Assembly (NCBI GenBank): GCA_021740385.1
Contig: JAIOZY010000001.1
Span: 62,001 to 126,000 of the forward strand
DNA: 64,000 nt
Direction of reading: 5' to 3'
From: Prolixibacteraceae bacterium
GTDB taxonomy: Bacteria > Bacteroidota > Bacteroidia > Bacteroidales > Prolixibacteraceae
In this document: in pieces, positions 52,260 to 61,726 of the stretch
Numbering within the stretch: position 1 is the first letter of the stretch
How the letters are laid out: every line of letters begins with the position of its first letter
Position numbers and translations under genes: made by a program
The notes under the pieces: model-generated
What the model was told of the DNA's origin: nothing
Database searches by the model: none
What the model saw: only the letters and a program-made list of their open reading frames with translations

Positions 52260-52811
52260 ATGGAAAAGACAAGCCAGCAGTACGACAAGGTGGTTGATAT
52301 TTGTAAAGCCGTGTTTGAGAAAAAGATGAAGGATTACGGCATTGCCTGGCGTATTTTGAGGCTCAGCTCAATGACTGACCAGATTTACATTAAGGCCCAG
52401 CGTATTCGCAGCATCGAAGAAAAAGGAAAACAACAGGTCGATGATGACATCCGGTCGGAATTTATTGGCATTATCAATTATTGCTCAATGGCTTTAATTC
52501 AATATGAGCTGGGGCCATCGGAAAATGAGGATCTAAGCCGGGAGCAAACCATTGACATGTATACAAAAAGCCTGAAAACAGCCAAGGATTTGATGATGCG
52601 TAAAAACCACGATTACGGCGAGGCCTGGCGAAATATGCGCATCAGCTCATATACCGACCTTATTTTAATGAAGTTGAAGCGAATAAAACAAATTGAGGAC
52701 AACGAGGGGAAAACCCTTGTATCGGAAGGAATTGATGCCAATTACCTCGATATGATCAACTATGCTGTTTTTGCGCTCATTAAAATTGAATTTGAAAAAA
52801 AACTGATGTGA
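52260..52811 (+). CDS. DUF1599 protein, two repeats
   Basis: 183 residues from ATG 52260 (MEKTSQQYDKVVDICK). Two copies of one helical unit: VFEKKMKDYGIAWRILRLSSMTDQIYIKAQRIRSIEE (about 17-53) and LMMRKNHDYGEAWRNMRISSYTDLILMKLKRIKQIED (about 113-149). This is the DUF1599 pattern, whose K-x-DYGxAWRxxR signature is nucleotide-hydrolase-like. Biochemical role unproven. Immediately upstream of the DoxX gene, a neighbourhood conserved in Bacteroidota. Confidence 0.9.
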   Translation: MEKTSQQYDKVVDICKAVFEKKMKDYGIAWRILRLSSMTDQIYIKAQRIRSIEEKGKQQVDDDIRSEFIGIINYCSMALIQYELGPSENEDLSREQTIDMYTKSLKTAKDLMMRKNHDYGEAWRNMRISSYTDLILMKLKRIKQIEDNEGKTLVSEGIDANYLDMINYAVFALIKIEFEKKLM

Positions 52812-52876
52812 TATATTTTTCTGTTTTAATCGTTGTATTTATATTCTTGTTTTTTGTTAAACACTATTGAAACATT

Positions 52877-53992
52877 ATGAAGATATTTCGTGAAGCAATT
52901 CGAATTTTGCTTGGTTTAACGTTTATTTTTTCCGGTTTTGTGAAAGGCATCGACCCGCTGGGGTCAACCTACAAATTCATCGATTATTTTACCGCCTTTG
53001 GTACACACTGGGCAAACAACCTTGCTTTTTCCCTCGCTATTATTTTGGCCCTGGCCGAGTTTGCCATTGGGGTGGCATTGTTGCTGAATTACCGGATTAA
53101 GCTTTTTTCGTGGTTTGCCCTTTTGTTTATGGCATTTTTCCAGGTACTCACGCTTTACATCGCACTTGAAGACCCGGTTAGCGACTGCGGATGTTTTGGC
53201 GATGCTATCATCCTTACCAATTGGGAAACATTTTACAAAAACATTGTATTGCTCACTTTTGCCGTAATCGTTTTCATTTTCAGAAAAAGATACCGTAACC
53301 GTTTTAACATGAACTTTCAGAACGGCTATTTCGCGGTTATTCTAACGCTGTTCCTGGTTCTTGAATTTTATTCATACAACCATCTTCCGCCCATCGATTT
53401 CAGGCCGTATAAAATTGGGGCGAACATTATTGATGGCATGACCATGCCCGAGGATGCACCAACCGATGAGTACAAAAATGAATTTATATACCGGAATAAA
53501 AAAACCGGCCGTACAAAAAAATTCAACGAAACCAACTACCCCTGGCAAGATACATTGCACTGGGAATTTGTTGAAACTCAATCGGTGCTGGTTAAAGAAG
53601 GTTACCATCCGCCTATTCACGATTTTACCATCGAAAACCGTTACGGCGAAAACGTGGCCGATTACTACCTCTACGACCCGAATTACACCCTGATGCTGGT
53701 TTCGTACAGCCTCGAAAAAGCCAGTAAAAAACGGCAGGATGAGATCAACGAACTGGCTCAAAAAGCCATCGACAATGGGTGGAACTTTATATGCCTTACC
53801 TCGTCAACCGAAACGGACATTAGGCAGTTTGTTGAAAATTTCCGGCCGCCATACGAATTTTTCTTTTGCGACGAGATTACCCTGAAAACCATCGTGCGCT
53901 CAAACCCGGGACTGCTGCTTTTGCAGGAAGGGACCATTTACAACAAGTGGCACTGGCGGGATATTCCGGAGTTTGAGGAGGTGCTGGAGTAA
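52877..53992 (+). CDS. DoxX/MauE-type membrane protein with thioredoxin-like C-terminus (BT_3928 family)
   Basis: 371 residues. N-terminal four-TM DoxX/MauE region (about 8-135) with a VSDCGCFGDAI cysteine motif typical of MauE-like redox membrane proteins, one further TM helix at about 147-165, then a periplasmic domain with a thioredoxin-like fold (TLMLVSYSLEKASKKRQDEINELAQKAI...FICLTSS). The usual CxxC is absent from the latter. Probable role in periplasmic thiol redox. Follows DUF1599 by 65 bases. Confidence 0.88.
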   Translation: MKIFREAIRILLGLTFIFSGFVKGIDPLGSTYKFIDYFTAFGTHWANNLAFSLAIILALAEFAIGVALLLNYRIKLFSWFALLFMAFFQVLTLYIALEDPVSDCGCFGDAIILTNWETFYKNIVLLTFAVIVFIFRKRYRNRFNMNFQNGYFAVILTLFLVLEFYSYNHLPPIDFRPYKIGANIIDGMTMPEDAPTDEYKNEFIYRNKKTGRTKKFNETNYPWQDTLHWEFVETQSVLVKEGYHPPIHDFTIENRYGENVADYYLYDPNYTLMLVSYSLEKASKKRQDEINELAQKAIDNGWNFICLTSSTETDIRQFVENFRPPYEFFFCDEITLKTIVRSNPGLLLLQEGTIYNKWHWRDIPEFEEVLE

Positions 53993-54053
53993 ATCCTGAA
54001 AATTCCAAAGCCCAAATTCCAAAGCATAAAAGAAACTTAAAAAGAATTGTTTC

Positions 54054-54118
54054 TTGCAGCAGCGGAACTTTGACTTTCCAAGTTGAAGGTTTGTCCAAAG
54101 GGCAAAAAGGTTGCTGAA
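54054..54118. repeat. 65-bp direct repeat, left copy
   Basis: About 85% identical by eye to 55512-55576, in the same orientation. Both end in the perfectly conserved CCAAAGGGCAAAAAGGTTGC followed by TGAA. The pair flanks an A+T-rich segment with a lipoprotein gene and a PIN toxin/antitoxin pair. Confidence 0.85.
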
Positions 54119-54136
54119 ACGCAATTTCAGCCAGTG

Positions 54137-54802
54137 TTATTGTACAATGGTTGATTCTTTTACTGACCATGAGTATGTTTGCCCGTTATGGTACAACAGT
54201 TTTTTTATGATCCAGTTGTTTTTCGAAATCCAGTATTGATATACATTATCTGAATCGGGTGGGTAAATTGAAATATGTGCAATTTCATTATAGTTTTTAC
54301 CTAACACCTGGTAAGAATATAGTTTTTCAGCTTCGATTACAGTATCGTAGTAATGAATCTTCTCGGTAATTACACCGTTTTCGTTAATCCTAAAAGCACC
54401 TTTAGGTATTTTTATTTCAAGCTCATAATATTCTTCTTCCCATGAGATAACACCAATGCCTGTTACCTGAATAAAACTATCGAACGATCTGTTGTTGCTA
54501 TTATTCAAAGGGCTACAAATATAAGTGTCACACCACTCGTAGTATTCCTTATTATAGTTGATTGATGTGTCAATTTTTGAGACATCGCCTATACTACCCT
54601 GACTAACATTGAAATCTCTTGATACTTTTATAGTATCACAAGTTGACAGAAGTGAATCATTTTGGAATACCCAGATTGTACCTTTATTATATTCGCCCCA
54701 GTCGTTAATGTTTTGACTTAGCTTTAATAATTCAAGTCCGTCACTATCGATGCAAGAAGAAAATAGAGTTGTTGTAAAAAGAATTAAAATTAAATTTTTC
54801 AT
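54137..54802 (-). CDS. Lipoprotein of unknown function
   Basis: 221 residues, signal peptide and lipobox LFSSC then IDSDGLELLKLSQNIND. The mature part is acidic and strand-rich (GTIWVFQNDSLLSTCDTIKVSRDFN, ISWEEEYYELEIKIPKGAFRIN, VYQYWISKNNWIIKKLLYHNGQTYSWSVK) with five Cys, possibly disulfides. The composition is A+T-rich, like the variable lipoproteins of loci I-III and the 1-4 kb array. It lies in the segment bounded by 65-bp direct repeats. No family recognised. Confidence 0.72.
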   Translation of the reverse strand: MKNLILILFTTTLFSSCIDSDGLELLKLSQNINDWGEYNKGTIWVFQNDSLLSTCDTIKVSRDFNVSQGSIGDVSKIDTSINYNKEYYEWCDTYICSPLNNSNNRSFDSFIQVTGIGVISWEEEYYELEIKIPKGAFRINENGVITEKIHYYDTVIEAEKLYSYQVLGKNYNEIAHISIYPPDSDNVYQYWISKNNWIIKKLLYHNGQTYSWSVKESTIVQ

Positions 54803-54836
54803 GATGATTAGTTTTAGTTTTCATTAATTGTGAAAG

Positions 54837-54995
54837 TTATTTTTCAGTTTGAAATTTGACACTATTCAATTTTAAATATTCCAAAATTTGCTCGGTAGTT
54901 TTTCCAACCAAATCCTTCGATATTTTTTCTTTGATTTCTCTAAATGTTTTTACTGTATCAAATTCTTTTTCCGCTATTTTGTTTTTAGTCTTCAT
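54837..54995 (-). CDS. Antitoxin-like partner of the PIN toxin
   Basis: 52 residues: MKTKNKIAEKEFDTVKTFREIKEKI followed by KDLVGKTTEQILEYLK. Same layout as 46066-46221. Basic N-terminal helix and a C-terminal helix suit binding to a PIN toxin. Starts inside the last codons of the toxin gene (11-base overlap), so translation is coupled, in toxin-first order. Confidence 0.72.
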   Translation of the reverse strand: MKTKNKIAEKEFDTVKTFREIKEKISKDLVGKTTEQILEYLKLNSVKFQTEK

Positions 54996-55446
54996 ATTCA
55001 ATAATTTCTTTTGGTGAACGTATTTCTATTGGCGCATAATTCATTTTCATATTTATTGAGTTATATCCCCTTATCCTATATATATTTACAATGTGTTTAA
55101 AATTCCAACTAACTAAAATATCAACTTTGTTTATTGTTGCAGTTGCAATATGTAAACAATCGTCAAAGCTTGTTTCTCCTACAACTTTTTCTTCAATATA
55201 ACTCGTTGCTAAACTAATAATTTCTTCATTTACAATAACTTTTTCTTTAAACTCTACGGGTAATTTTTTGAAAAAATTTCTAACATTTTCAGGTGCTTTT
55301 TGTAGTTCCGATTCGGTTAAGTCTGAATAAATACAAATTACTTTCCCAAGTTTTACCCGTTCAAAGAGTTGAAGTGTTTCTTCCTCAAACTCCTTGTCAA
55401 AAACACCACCAAAAACAGATGTGTCAAAGTAAAACCTTTGTTTCAT
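54985..55446 (-). CDS. PIN-domain (VapC-like) toxin
   Basis: 153 residues from ATG 55446 (MKQRFYFDTSVFGG). PIN acidic residues: D in YFDTS (residue 8), E in the SDLTESEL helix, D in FDDCLHIATA and the closing segment ILVSWNFKHIVN. Predicted Mg-dependent endoribonuclease. Intact, in contrast to its relative at 46205. Paired with the small gene at 54837 and enclosed by 65-bp direct repeats. Confidence 0.88.
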   Translation of the reverse strand: MKQRFYFDTSVFGGVFDKEFEEETLQLFERVKLGKVICIYSDLTESELQKAPENVRNFFKKLPVEFKEKVIVNEEIISLATSYIEEKVVGETSFDDCLHIATATINKVDILVSWNFKHIVNIYRIRGYNSINMKMNYAPIEIRSPKEIIEYED

Positions 55447-55511
55447 TATTTTCAATTCATGTTTTTCAAATTTAGTGAATTTTCTTTAATCCATTCATAT
55501 ACTTTTTTTTC

Positions 55512-55576
55512 TTGTAGCACCGGGACTTCCATTTTCTAAGTCGAAGATTTGCCCAAAGGGCAAAAAGGTTGCTGAA
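55512..55576. repeat. 65-bp direct repeat, right copy
   Basis: Partner of 54054-54118. The gap on to 55806 holds no gene. It contains a tandem duplication of CTTTACCCTGTGCTTTT near 55656-55691. Confidence 0.82.
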
Positions 55577-55806
55577 GGCGCCGGAAAAATTACCTGCCAG
55601 GCTTTCAAACTTTAAATTTTGTCAATGGCTTTCACACACAGGGTTCCGTTTCACTTTACCCTGTGCTTTTACTTTACCCTGTGCTTTTTAAATGTTGCTT
55701 TAAAAGGTTTTTGAAGCAACCGGTTTCCGGTTTTGGGTTTATTCCCCCTCCCGGCTAATAAACTATTTTTTTTATCTTCGGAAAATTGAATAAAACATCT
55801 AACGCT

Positions 55807-57774
55807 ATGAAACCGATTTCTTTTATAAAAAGAAAAATGGAAAACCCGTTTCCCAAAAAACAACAAAATTTTCTATTGAAAGTAGTTTACTCCATTACCG
55901 GATTTTTCGCACTGGTGTGGATCTTGCTGCGGGTTATACCCAAACCGTCAAGGGCTAACTATCCGTGTATTAATGCTGCTTTTCCTTTTGCATCAACTTT
56001 TGTTTTGTATGTTGCCGGGCTTGCTTCGTCGGTTCTGTTTTTCAAAAAAGCAGGCAAAAAACTGAAACAGCATAAGTGGGTATTATCGGTCGTCTTTATT
56101 TTGATGGCCCTGGTTTCCGTATCGGTAGCCATGTTCAACAGTAACAAGCCGGTAAGTGCTAACATAACTGTCGAAAATGCTTTTGACGATCCGTTGGGCC
56201 CCAATTCGCCCATTGGTGAGGCAAAGGGTATTTTTCCCGGTAGGGTGGTTTGGGTGCATAATCCCGATGCAACAAATGCGAACTGCACGAACCGCAATAA
56301 AAGTGATGCTTATTTTAACGATAAAAATACCAACCAGGATATTGTTAACAACATGATTTCAAAAGGTATTAAGCAGCTTACCGGCAAAGAAACCATTGCC
56401 GAAGCCTGGGATGTCCTGTTCAGGTATTTTAATACCAATCATGGGAGGGGCGACGTTGGCTATACCGAAGGAGAAACCATTTTTATTAAAATCAATGCAG
56501 TAACAGCCTGGAGCGGTGCTACGCCCGATGGTGAATTTTCTGACTGGGCAGGCATTGAATACGATACTTCGCCGCAAACCATTCTCACCATTCTACGTCA
56601 TTTGGTTAACGATGCGGGTGTGAGCGAATCGAACATTTATGTTGGCGACCCGATGTGCGACATCTGGAATCACCTGTACGAAAAATTTTATGCCGAATTC
56701 CCCAATGTAAAGTACTGCTCTAAAAGGGACATTCCCGGTCGTTACCGCATAACAAAAAGCACAGAACCGGCCATTGTTTATTCCGACAAAGGCAACGTGT
56801 TGTCGGATGAGCCGTCGCTGGGTTTTTACGGCAGCCATTCCCTCTTTGAAGAGATGAGGGATGCCGATTACCTGATAAACATACCCACCATGAAAGGGCA
56901 CCGCTGGGCCGGGGTCACGTTCTTTGCAAAAAACCATTTTGGCTCAAATACAGCAGAAGGCTCATGGGGGCTTCACAAGGGACTGATGAACCCCGATAAC
57001 AACGGCATGCGCTACGGTTATGGTTTGTACCGGGTTTTGGTCGATCTGATGGGAAGCAGGTACCTCGGTGGAAAAACCATGCTCTACTTCATGGAAGGCT
57101 TGTGGTCTACTTCGTACGAGCATCAGCCACCACAAAAGTTTCAATCGACACCGTTTAACAACCACTGGAGCTCGTCGTTGCTCTTTTCGCTCGACCCGGT
57201 TGCCATTGAATCGGTTTGCCTCGATATCCTGCAAAAGGAATTTGTAACCGAAGACCTTGATGCTGACCCGCCAAGGTACACGTACGTGCAGTGGGACGGT
57301 GTTGACGATTACCTTCACCAGGCTGCCGATCCTGACCGGTGGCCCGAGGATATTGAATACGACCCCGATAATACCGGGGAGCCCATATCGAGCCTGGGGG
57401 TACACGAGCACTGGAACAACCCCGACGATATGAAATATTCGCGGAACCTTGGATCGGGAAACGGTATTGAGCTTGTTTACCTCAAGCAGTCGGCTTCAGG
57501 CACACCGAAAGATTTGATTGCCGGGGATGGTATGATTATTATTCCCAACGTGATCCGCAATAGTGCAAGATTGCAGTTTGCCAGGCCTGTTAACACGAGT
57601 CTGACGGTTAATGTATGTAATTTGAAAGGTGAAAAAGTACATGCTGAATTTTTTTCAAAAGTTAATAATGAAAAATACCGGGAAATAAATCTTTCACATT
57701 TGCCTAAAGGTACGTATATTGTTCATGCAATTGTCAACGGGAAAAAATTCCGCGGAAAGATCGTGAAAGAATAA
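55807..57774 (+). CDS. DUF362 protein with N-terminal TM helices and type IX-like tail
   Basis: 655 residues from ATG 55807 (MKPISFIKRKM); a later ATG at 55837 is possible. Three hydrophobic helices within about residues 20-115 (YSITGFFALVWILLRVIP, AFPFASTFVLYVAGLASSVLF, WVLSVVFILMALVSVSVAMF). A DUF362-type domain then follows (IFIKINAVTAW, LVNDAGVSESNIYVGDP, DADYLINIPTMKGHRWAGVTFFAKNHFG, LDPVAIESVCLDIL). The last ~75 residues resemble a type IX secretion sorting domain (VIRNSARLQFARPVNTSLTVNVCNLKGEKV...LPKGTYIVHAIVNGKKFRGKIVK). TM helices plus a secretion tail is an odd combination. Confidence 0.85.
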   Translation: MKPISFIKRKMENPFPKKQQNFLLKVVYSITGFFALVWILLRVIPKPSRANYPCINAAFPFASTFVLYVAGLASSVLFFKKAGKKLKQHKWVLSVVFILMALVSVSVAMFNSNKPVSANITVENAFDDPLGPNSPIGEAKGIFPGRVVWVHNPDATNANCTNRNKSDAYFNDKNTNQDIVNNMISKGIKQLTGKETIAEAWDVLFRYFNTNHGRGDVGYTEGETIFIKINAVTAWSGATPDGEFSDWAGIEYDTSPQTILTILRHLVNDAGVSESNIYVGDPMCDIWNHLYEKFYAEFPNVKYCSKRDIPGRYRITKSTEPAIVYSDKGNVLSDEPSLGFYGSHSLFEEMRDADYLINIPTMKGHRWAGVTFFAKNHFGSNTAEGSWGLHKGLMNPDNNGMRYGYGLYRVLVDLMGSRYLGGKTMLYFMEGLWSTSYEHQPPQKFQSTPFNNHWSSSLLFSLDPVAIESVCLDILQKEFVTEDLDADPPRYTYVQWDGVDDYLHQAADPDRWPEDIEYDPDNTGEPISSLGVHEHWNNPDDMKYSRNLGSGNGIELVYLKQSASGTPKDLIAGDGMIIIPNVIRNSARLQFARPVNTSLTVNVCNLKGEKVHAEFFSKVNNEKYREINLSHLPKGTYIVHAIVNGKKFRGKIVKE

Positions 57775-57894
57775 TTTTTGAAGTTGTTTTTCGAAAGAGA
57801 CCATAACCTGTTTTTAATATGAAACGATCCCGCACAGGCGGGAGAAGTTCCATACGCCAGCTGGCGGACTTTTAAAAATAAATACTTTAATCGT

Positions 57895-58302
57895 ATGAAA
57901 AAAATACTGTTGCTTTTATTGGTGGGTGTTGTTTTGTATGCCTGTAGCAGTACAAAAAATGCTGTTTACAAAGAATCGGATTTTGAGATCAGGTTTGGCC
58001 ACCTTGGCGGTTTTACAAACCGCCCCATGGAGTACCTGATAAACGGCGACAGAAACATTTTTAAAGTAGAGCCCGATTCGGTGGTTTTTGTAAACCGTAT
58101 ATCGAAGAAAGAGTTTGAAAGCATACAGTGCTCTTTGCAGGAACTGGGCTTTGAAGCCATGCAGCTGAACGTTCCCGGGAATATGACCCATTTCGTGAAG
58201 GTAAAAACACCCGAGTATGAGAACAAAGTTATTTGGTACGAGTACTCGGGGAACAGTGATATTGAAGAATTGTACAACATCTTGTTAACGACCCTTGATT
58301 AA
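57895..58302 (+). CDS. Small lipoprotein of unknown function
   Basis: 135 residues, signal peptide and lipobox VLYAC then SSTKNAVYKESDFEIRFGHLGGFTNRPMEYLINGDRNIFKV. Predicted alpha/beta sandwich with EFESIQCSLQELGFEAMQ and a closing NSDIEELYNILLTTLD. It resembles the widespread small lipoproteins with a FGxxGGFTG...YxLxxDG pattern. Preceded by two palindromes (TCCCGCACAGGCGGGA at 57828 and CGCCAGCTGGCG at 57855). Confidence 0.75.
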   Translation: MKKILLLLLVGVVLYACSSTKNAVYKESDFEIRFGHLGGFTNRPMEYLINGDRNIFKVEPDSVVFVNRISKKEFESIQCSLQELGFEAMQLNVPGNMTHFVKVKTPEYENKVIWYEYSGNSDIEELYNILLTTLD

Positions 58303-58430
58303 TTTTTTCGAGAGCGGAAAAAAGCTGTTTAATCCGTGATCAATCAGTTGTGATAGGGTGAATTAATAAAAAGGCTTCTGTGATTTTTTTGCAGGTTGAT
58401 AACGATTGATTAACGGTTAAATGAAGAGCG

Positions 58431-61400
58431 ATGAAAAAATTGGTTTTGGTGTTAGGTGCACTATTTATTTTTGCCGCAGGTGAGGCACAATCCCCCGTTT
58501 TTAAGCATAAACAAAAAAAACAACCCGGCACAACCCCGGTAACTTTCACAGCCGGGAAAATCAACGGGCAAACTTCCTTAAAGTCGGCTTCTTTGCCCAA
58601 ATACCGTACAATAAAAAAATTAAACTTGCCGGCTCCTGCTGTTGGTAATCGTATTTTGGGTAAAGTAATGGTTGAAGATATGCCGGTGTTCATCGAAAAG
58701 GAAACGCCGAATTTAAAATCAGTATCGACATCTTCGCCCGAACAACGTTTCTTTTCGTTCTTCGAATCGGTAAAACACCTCACCCGGGTCGAAAATCCCG
58801 AATCGGCTTTTAAAATTGAAAAAGTTGAAACCGATGAACTGGGCATGGTACATTACAAATCGACCCAGTTGTACAAAGGGGTTGAAATATACGGCAGCCA
58901 GTCAACCCTTCATATCGATTCGCAAAAGGAACGTTTTACCGGTACTGTCAAAAAAGTGGGCAACGATGTAGCAACCCGGCCTTCGTTAAGTACCGAAGGT
59001 GCGTTGTTAAAAACCATCAATCATCTGAAAGAAAAGACTGTATATAACGAACTTACGCCCAAAGTAAAAGAGCTTTATAATTACAATGGCCCTTCGTCGA
59101 AACTGGTGGTTTTTGAAAAGCCGGGCAAAGGGTTTACCCTTGCTTACGAAATTGAAGTCAGGCCAAATGTAATTGAAGTCTGGAAGTATTTTATTGATGC
59201 CCACACCGGCGATGTGTTGCACCATTTTAACGCCACAAAAACCGATGGCCCGGCCACTGCAAATGCCTACGACCTGAATGACCAGTTAAGGGTTATCAAT
59301 ACGTATTTAGAGAACGGGAGTTACTTGCTGGCCGATGTTTCCCAACCCATGTACAACCCCGAAACAGGTGACGGGATGATACTTACTTTTGATGCAAACA
59401 ACACATCGACAAGGGACCTTGACTATTCCTGGATCCAATCGGCCGATAATACATGGAACAACCCAAAGGCCGTTTCGGCACATGCCAACATGGTTAGCAC
59501 TTACCGCTATTTTTTAAATACCTTCGGGCGAAATTCAATAAACGGTAACGGGGGTTCACTTATATCATTCATTAATGTTGCCGATGATGACGGGCAGTCG
59601 ATGGCCAATGCATTTTGGAACGGCGAGGCAGCATTTTTTGGTAACGGGGGTGGTTATTTTAAACCGCTTTCGGGAGCAATGGATGTAATGGCGCACGAAT
59701 TGGGACATGGCGTGGTTGGAAATACTGCTAACCTGGAGTACTATGGGCACTCGGGCGCTATTAACGAAACGTTTGCCGATGTTTTTGGCAGCATGGTCGA
59801 CCGCGAGGACTGGCTGATTGGCGAGGACATTGTTTATACCGATTATCACCCCACGGGCGCTTTAAGAAACATGTCGGATCCATACAACGGTGCCATTTTT
59901 CAGGACTGGGACAATGGCTGGCAACCCCGGCATGTATCTGAAATGTACATAGGCGAAGAAGACAATGCCGGTGTTCATTACAACAACAGTATCGGGAGTT
60001 ATGCCTACCACCTTTTTTCTACAGCCGTATCGAAAGAAAAGGCCGAGCAGGTTTTTTACAGGGCGCTGGCATACTATTTAACAAAAAACTCACAATTTAT
60101 CGATTTCAGGATTGCCGTTGTTCAGGCGGCAAAAGATTTGCATGGCGAAAATTCGAACGAAGTCCTTCAAGCCGCCAGTGCATTCGATCAGGTTGGTATT
60201 TACGATGAAAGCACCGTGGAAAAAGAGGTTGATTACGAAGTGAACTCCGGCGAAGATTTCCTGATGAGCTACGATACCGACGAGTTCTCCGATGCGACAC
60301 TTTACCGTTCAACGGTAACGGCCGAAAACTTTTTTCAGGTTACCACAACCGACATGAAAGGCAAGGTGAGCATTACCGATGACGGAACGGCCCTGGTTTT
60401 TGCCGGAGAGGACGATTACATGAAATACATTGTGTTTGATGGTGACGATGTTGAAGAGGGAAACCTGTCGAGCGATGCTTTTTGGGACAACGTGGCCATT
60501 TCGAAAGACGGGAACCGGGTGGCAGGCATATCAACCGAAATTGATACCACCATTTACGTTTTCGACCTTAGTGCCGATCCCGTAACCGGTATGCAATTCA
60601 AGCTTTATAACCCTACAACCAGCCATTCAAATACAAACGCGGGTGGGGTGCTCTATGCCGATATCATTGAGTTTGACCACACGGGCGAATACCTCATTTA
60701 CGATGCCTGTAACGTTTTTACATCCACTACGGCCGAGGATATCTATTACTGGGACATCGGGTTTATTAAAGTGTGGGATAACCAGGAAAACGATTTTGGC
60801 GATGGGCGTATTGAAAAACTCTTTGGATCGTTGCCCGAAAATGTGAGTGTGGGTAACCCGGTGTTTTCAAAAAATTCACCGTACATTATTGCCTTCGATT
60901 ATTTCGACAATGTAAATGAAGAGTATTACATTTTGGGCTCCAATATTCAAACCGGTGAATTGGGGGCAATTTATACCAATACAACCCTGGGGTACCCCTC
61001 TTTCTCGAAATACGATGACAAAATTGCCTTTTCGGCATTAAGTACCGGGGGCGATGAAGTGGTGGCCGTTATTAACCTGGCCGACGATAAAATTAATGCA
61101 TCGGGCGAAGATGCTACCGCATTAATTTCCGATGCCAAATGGCCTGTTTATTACACTACCGGCCAGCGCGACCTCGGGTTGATGCCCTTTGCCAACTTCA
61201 CCGTCGATTATAAAACAGGGCCAGCGCCCATGGGGGTGCAGTTTATCGACCTTTCAACATACGACCCCGAAGGCTGGTACTGGACTTTTGAAGGGGGCAC
61301 GCCCGAAACTTCGTACGAACAAAACCCGGTGGTTATGTATTATTCCCCCGGCAGCTACCAGGTATCGCTAACTGTTTGGAACGATTATGGCGAAAACATG

Positions 61401-61673
61401 AAGGTTAAAACCGGTTACATTAACATTAACCCTACTGCCGCCGAAATTTTCAGTGAAGCCGGTATTTCGTTTTATCCGAACCCTGCAAGCGATTTGATCT
61501 TTGTAAACTGTAAGGAGCACTTTGAATTAAGCCTGTTCGATTTAAACGGGCGCCTTTTGCTCAACGGCGTCAACAATAACCGTGTTGACATTTCAGGAAT
61601 CGGGCAGGGAATGTACCTGATTGAAATTAATTCGGGCGAAAAGGTGCTGAGGGAGCGGTTTGTGAAGAACTAA
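58431..61673 (+). CDS. Secreted M4 (thermolysin-like) metalloprotease with PKD and type IX tail
   Basis: 1080 residues. Signal peptide (LVLVLGALFIFAAGEAQ), FTP-type propeptide (GVEIYGSQSTLHID...FTGTVKK; VVFEKPGKGFTLAYEIEV), M4 catalytic domain with H422-E-L-G-H426, E446 in GAINETFADVFG and H516 in AGVHYNNSIGSYAYHLF, a beta-propeller-like region (about 640-920), a PKD domain (FANFTVDYKTGPAPMGVQFIDLS...GSYQVSLTVWNDYG) and a C-terminal YPNPASD...FVKN type IX sorting signal. Exported through PorSS to the surface or medium; degrades protein. All catalytic residues are present. Confidence 0.95.
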   Translation: MKKLVLVLGALFIFAAGEAQSPVFKHKQKKQPGTTPVTFTAGKINGQTSLKSASLPKYRTIKKLNLPAPAVGNRILGKVMVEDMPVFIEKETPNLKSVSTSSPEQRFFSFFESVKHLTRVENPESAFKIEKVETDELGMVHYKSTQLYKGVEIYGSQSTLHIDSQKERFTGTVKKVGNDVATRPSLSTEGALLKTINHLKEKTVYNELTPKVKELYNYNGPSSKLVVFEKPGKGFTLAYEIEVRPNVIEVWKYFIDAHTGDVLHHFNATKTDGPATANAYDLNDQLRVINTYLENGSYLLADVSQPMYNPETGDGMILTFDANNTSTRDLDYSWIQSADNTWNNPKAVSAHANMVSTYRYFLNTFGRNSINGNGGSLISFINVADDDGQSMANAFWNGEAAFFGNGGGYFKPLSGAMDVMAHELGHGVVGNTANLEYYGHSGAINETFADVFGSMVDREDWLIGEDIVYTDYHPTGALRNMSDPYNGAIFQDWDNGWQPRHVSEMYIGEEDNAGVHYNNSIGSYAYHLFSTAVSKEKAEQVFYRALAYYLTKNSQFIDFRIAVVQAAKDLHGENSNEVLQAASAFDQVGIYDESTVEKEVDYEVNSGEDFLMSYDTDEFSDATLYRSTVTAENFFQVTTTDMKGKVSITDDGTALVFAGEDDYMKYIVFDGDDVEEGNLSSDAFWDNVAISKDGNRVAGISTEIDTTIYVFDLSADPVTGMQFKLYNPTTSHSNTNAGGVLYADIIEFDHTGEYLIYDACNVFTSTTAEDIYYWDIGFIKVWDNQENDFGDGRIEKLFGSLPENVSVGNPVFSKNSPYIIAFDYFDNVNEEYYILGSNIQTGELGAIYTNTTLGYPSFSKYDDKIAFSALSTGGDEVVAVINLADDKINASGEDATALISDAKWPVYYTTGQRDLGLMPFANFTVDYKTGPAPMGVQFIDLSTYDPEGWYWTFEGGTPETSYEQNPVVMYYSPGSYQVSLTVWNDYGENMKVKTGYININPTAAEIFSEAGISFYPNPASDLIFVNCKEHFELSLFDLNGRLLLNGVNNNRVDISGIGQGMYLIEINSGEKVLRERFVKN

Positions 61674-61726
61674 ACAAATGAAAGGGGTGAACAGGAAAAA
61701 CATTTTATTGATGTAATGGAAACTTG

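Noticed and set aside
54137-55446. Prophage or integrative element with integrase
   Set aside because: No integrase, recombinase or attachment-like tRNA fragment is present; only direct repeats are seen.
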